Origin: DASUSF01 sp036375275
Lineage (GTDB): Bacteria; Pseudomonadota; Alphaproteobacteria; Geminicoccales; Geminicoccaceae
Length of the DNA stretch: 9,980 nt
NCBI GenBank assembly: GCA_036375275.1
Contig: DASUSF010000135.1
Location: 1-9,980 of the forward strand
Direction: 5' to 3'
The notes below the pieces were generated by a model. The model made no database searches. It was not told where the DNA came from and worked only from the letters and a program-made list of their open reading frames with translations. Made by a program: the position numbers and the translations under genes. Numbering within the stretch: the stretch's first letter is position 1; each line of letters starts with the position of its first letter. Below, one piece after another: positions 9,568 through 9,980 of this stretch.

Positions 9568-9980
9568 ATGGCACAGGTGAGCGCAAGTCTGGTCAAGCAG
9601 CTCCGGGATCAGACCGGGGCGGGCATGATGGACTGCAAGACGGCGCTGCAGGAGAGCGACGGCGATCTGGAGGCGGCGAACGACTGGCTGCGGAAGAAGG
9701 GGCTCGCGGCCGCGGCGAAGAAGGCCGGGCGGATCGCCGCCGAGGGCCTGATCGGCCTCGCCGTCCGTGGCCCCCGTGCGGCCCTGGTCGAAGTGAACTC
9801 CGAAACCGACTTCGTCGCCCGGAACGAGGAGTTCCAGATCCTGGTGAAGCAGATCGCGTCGCTCGCGCCGGACGCCGGTGGGGACGTCGAGCGGCTGCGC
9901 GCGGCGACCCGGCCCGAGGCCGGGCAGAGCGTCGGCGAGGCGATCAACGAGGCGATCGGCCGGATCGGCGAGAACCTCAG
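9568..9980 (+). CDS. tsf: Elongation factor Ts, N-terminal part (cut by the window edge)
   Basis: EF-Ts is the cytoplasmic nucleotide exchange factor that releases GDP from EF-Tu. Only the first 137 residues are present; the frame is still open at the right edge, and the family usually runs to about 280-310 residues. The N-terminal UBA-like domain (about 1-54) shows LVKQLRDQTGAGMMDCKTAL (8-27) and LRKKGLAAAAKKAGR (41-55). The EF-Tu-contacting motif TDFVARNEEF lies at 80-89, including the Asp-Phe pair that disturbs the Mg2+ site of EF-Tu in E. coli. The ATG at 9568 has a good ribosome binding site, AGGTGA (9555-9560), seven bases upstream. It lies 62 bases after rpsB on the same strand and is probably co-transcribed with it. 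I see no frameshift or stop in the visible part. Confidence 0.97.
   Translation, partial: MAQVSASLVKQLRDQTGAGMMDCKTALQESDGDLEAANDWLRKKGLAAAAKKAGRIAAEGLIGLAVRGPRAALVEVNSETDFVARNEEFQILVKQIASLAPDAGGDVERLRAATRPEAGQSVGEAINEAIGRIGENL

Overview
The window is a GC-rich (by eye about 70%), gene-dense piece of chromosome. It probably comes from an alphaproteobacterium. The best clue is the short prolyl-tRNA synthetase, which lacks the internal editing domain and carries the conserved block typical of the alphaproteobacterial type. The order proS-lolC-lolD, with dnaE nearby, fits this group. A finer placement cannot be made from the sequence alone.

Layout: positions 1-92 hold a candidate promoter for proS. 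Three genes then run rightward with almost no spacing: proS (93-1382), lolC (1382-2620, sharing one base with proS) and lolD (2613-3314, overlapping lolC by 8 bases). This looks like one transcript with coupled translation. trkH lies on the minus strand (3292-4770) and its 3' end overlaps the 3' end of lolD by 23 bases. A 145-base divergent region separates trkH from dnaE (4916-8392). A 183-base leader with a candidate promoter and several hairpins precedes rpsB (8576-9505). tsf starts at 9568 and runs off the right edge. No stretch over 300 bases lacks a gene.

Functions: all seven genes are housekeeping. ProS, ribosomal protein S2 and elongation factor Ts serve translation. LolC and LolD form the inner-membrane ABC machine that releases lipoproteins for transport to the outer membrane. 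TrkH is the membrane subunit of a potassium uptake system. DnaE is the replicative DNA polymerase subunit.

I found no mobile element, CRISPR array, RNA gene, pseudogene or uncharacterised gene system. The points worth a second look are small: the editing-deficient ProRS, the lone LolC-type permease, the lolD/trkH tail overlap, trkH sitting between lolD and dnaE, arginines replacing metal ligands in the DnaE PHP domain, three candidate promoters sharing a TTG-N17-TAG layout, and repeats and hairpins around rpsB.
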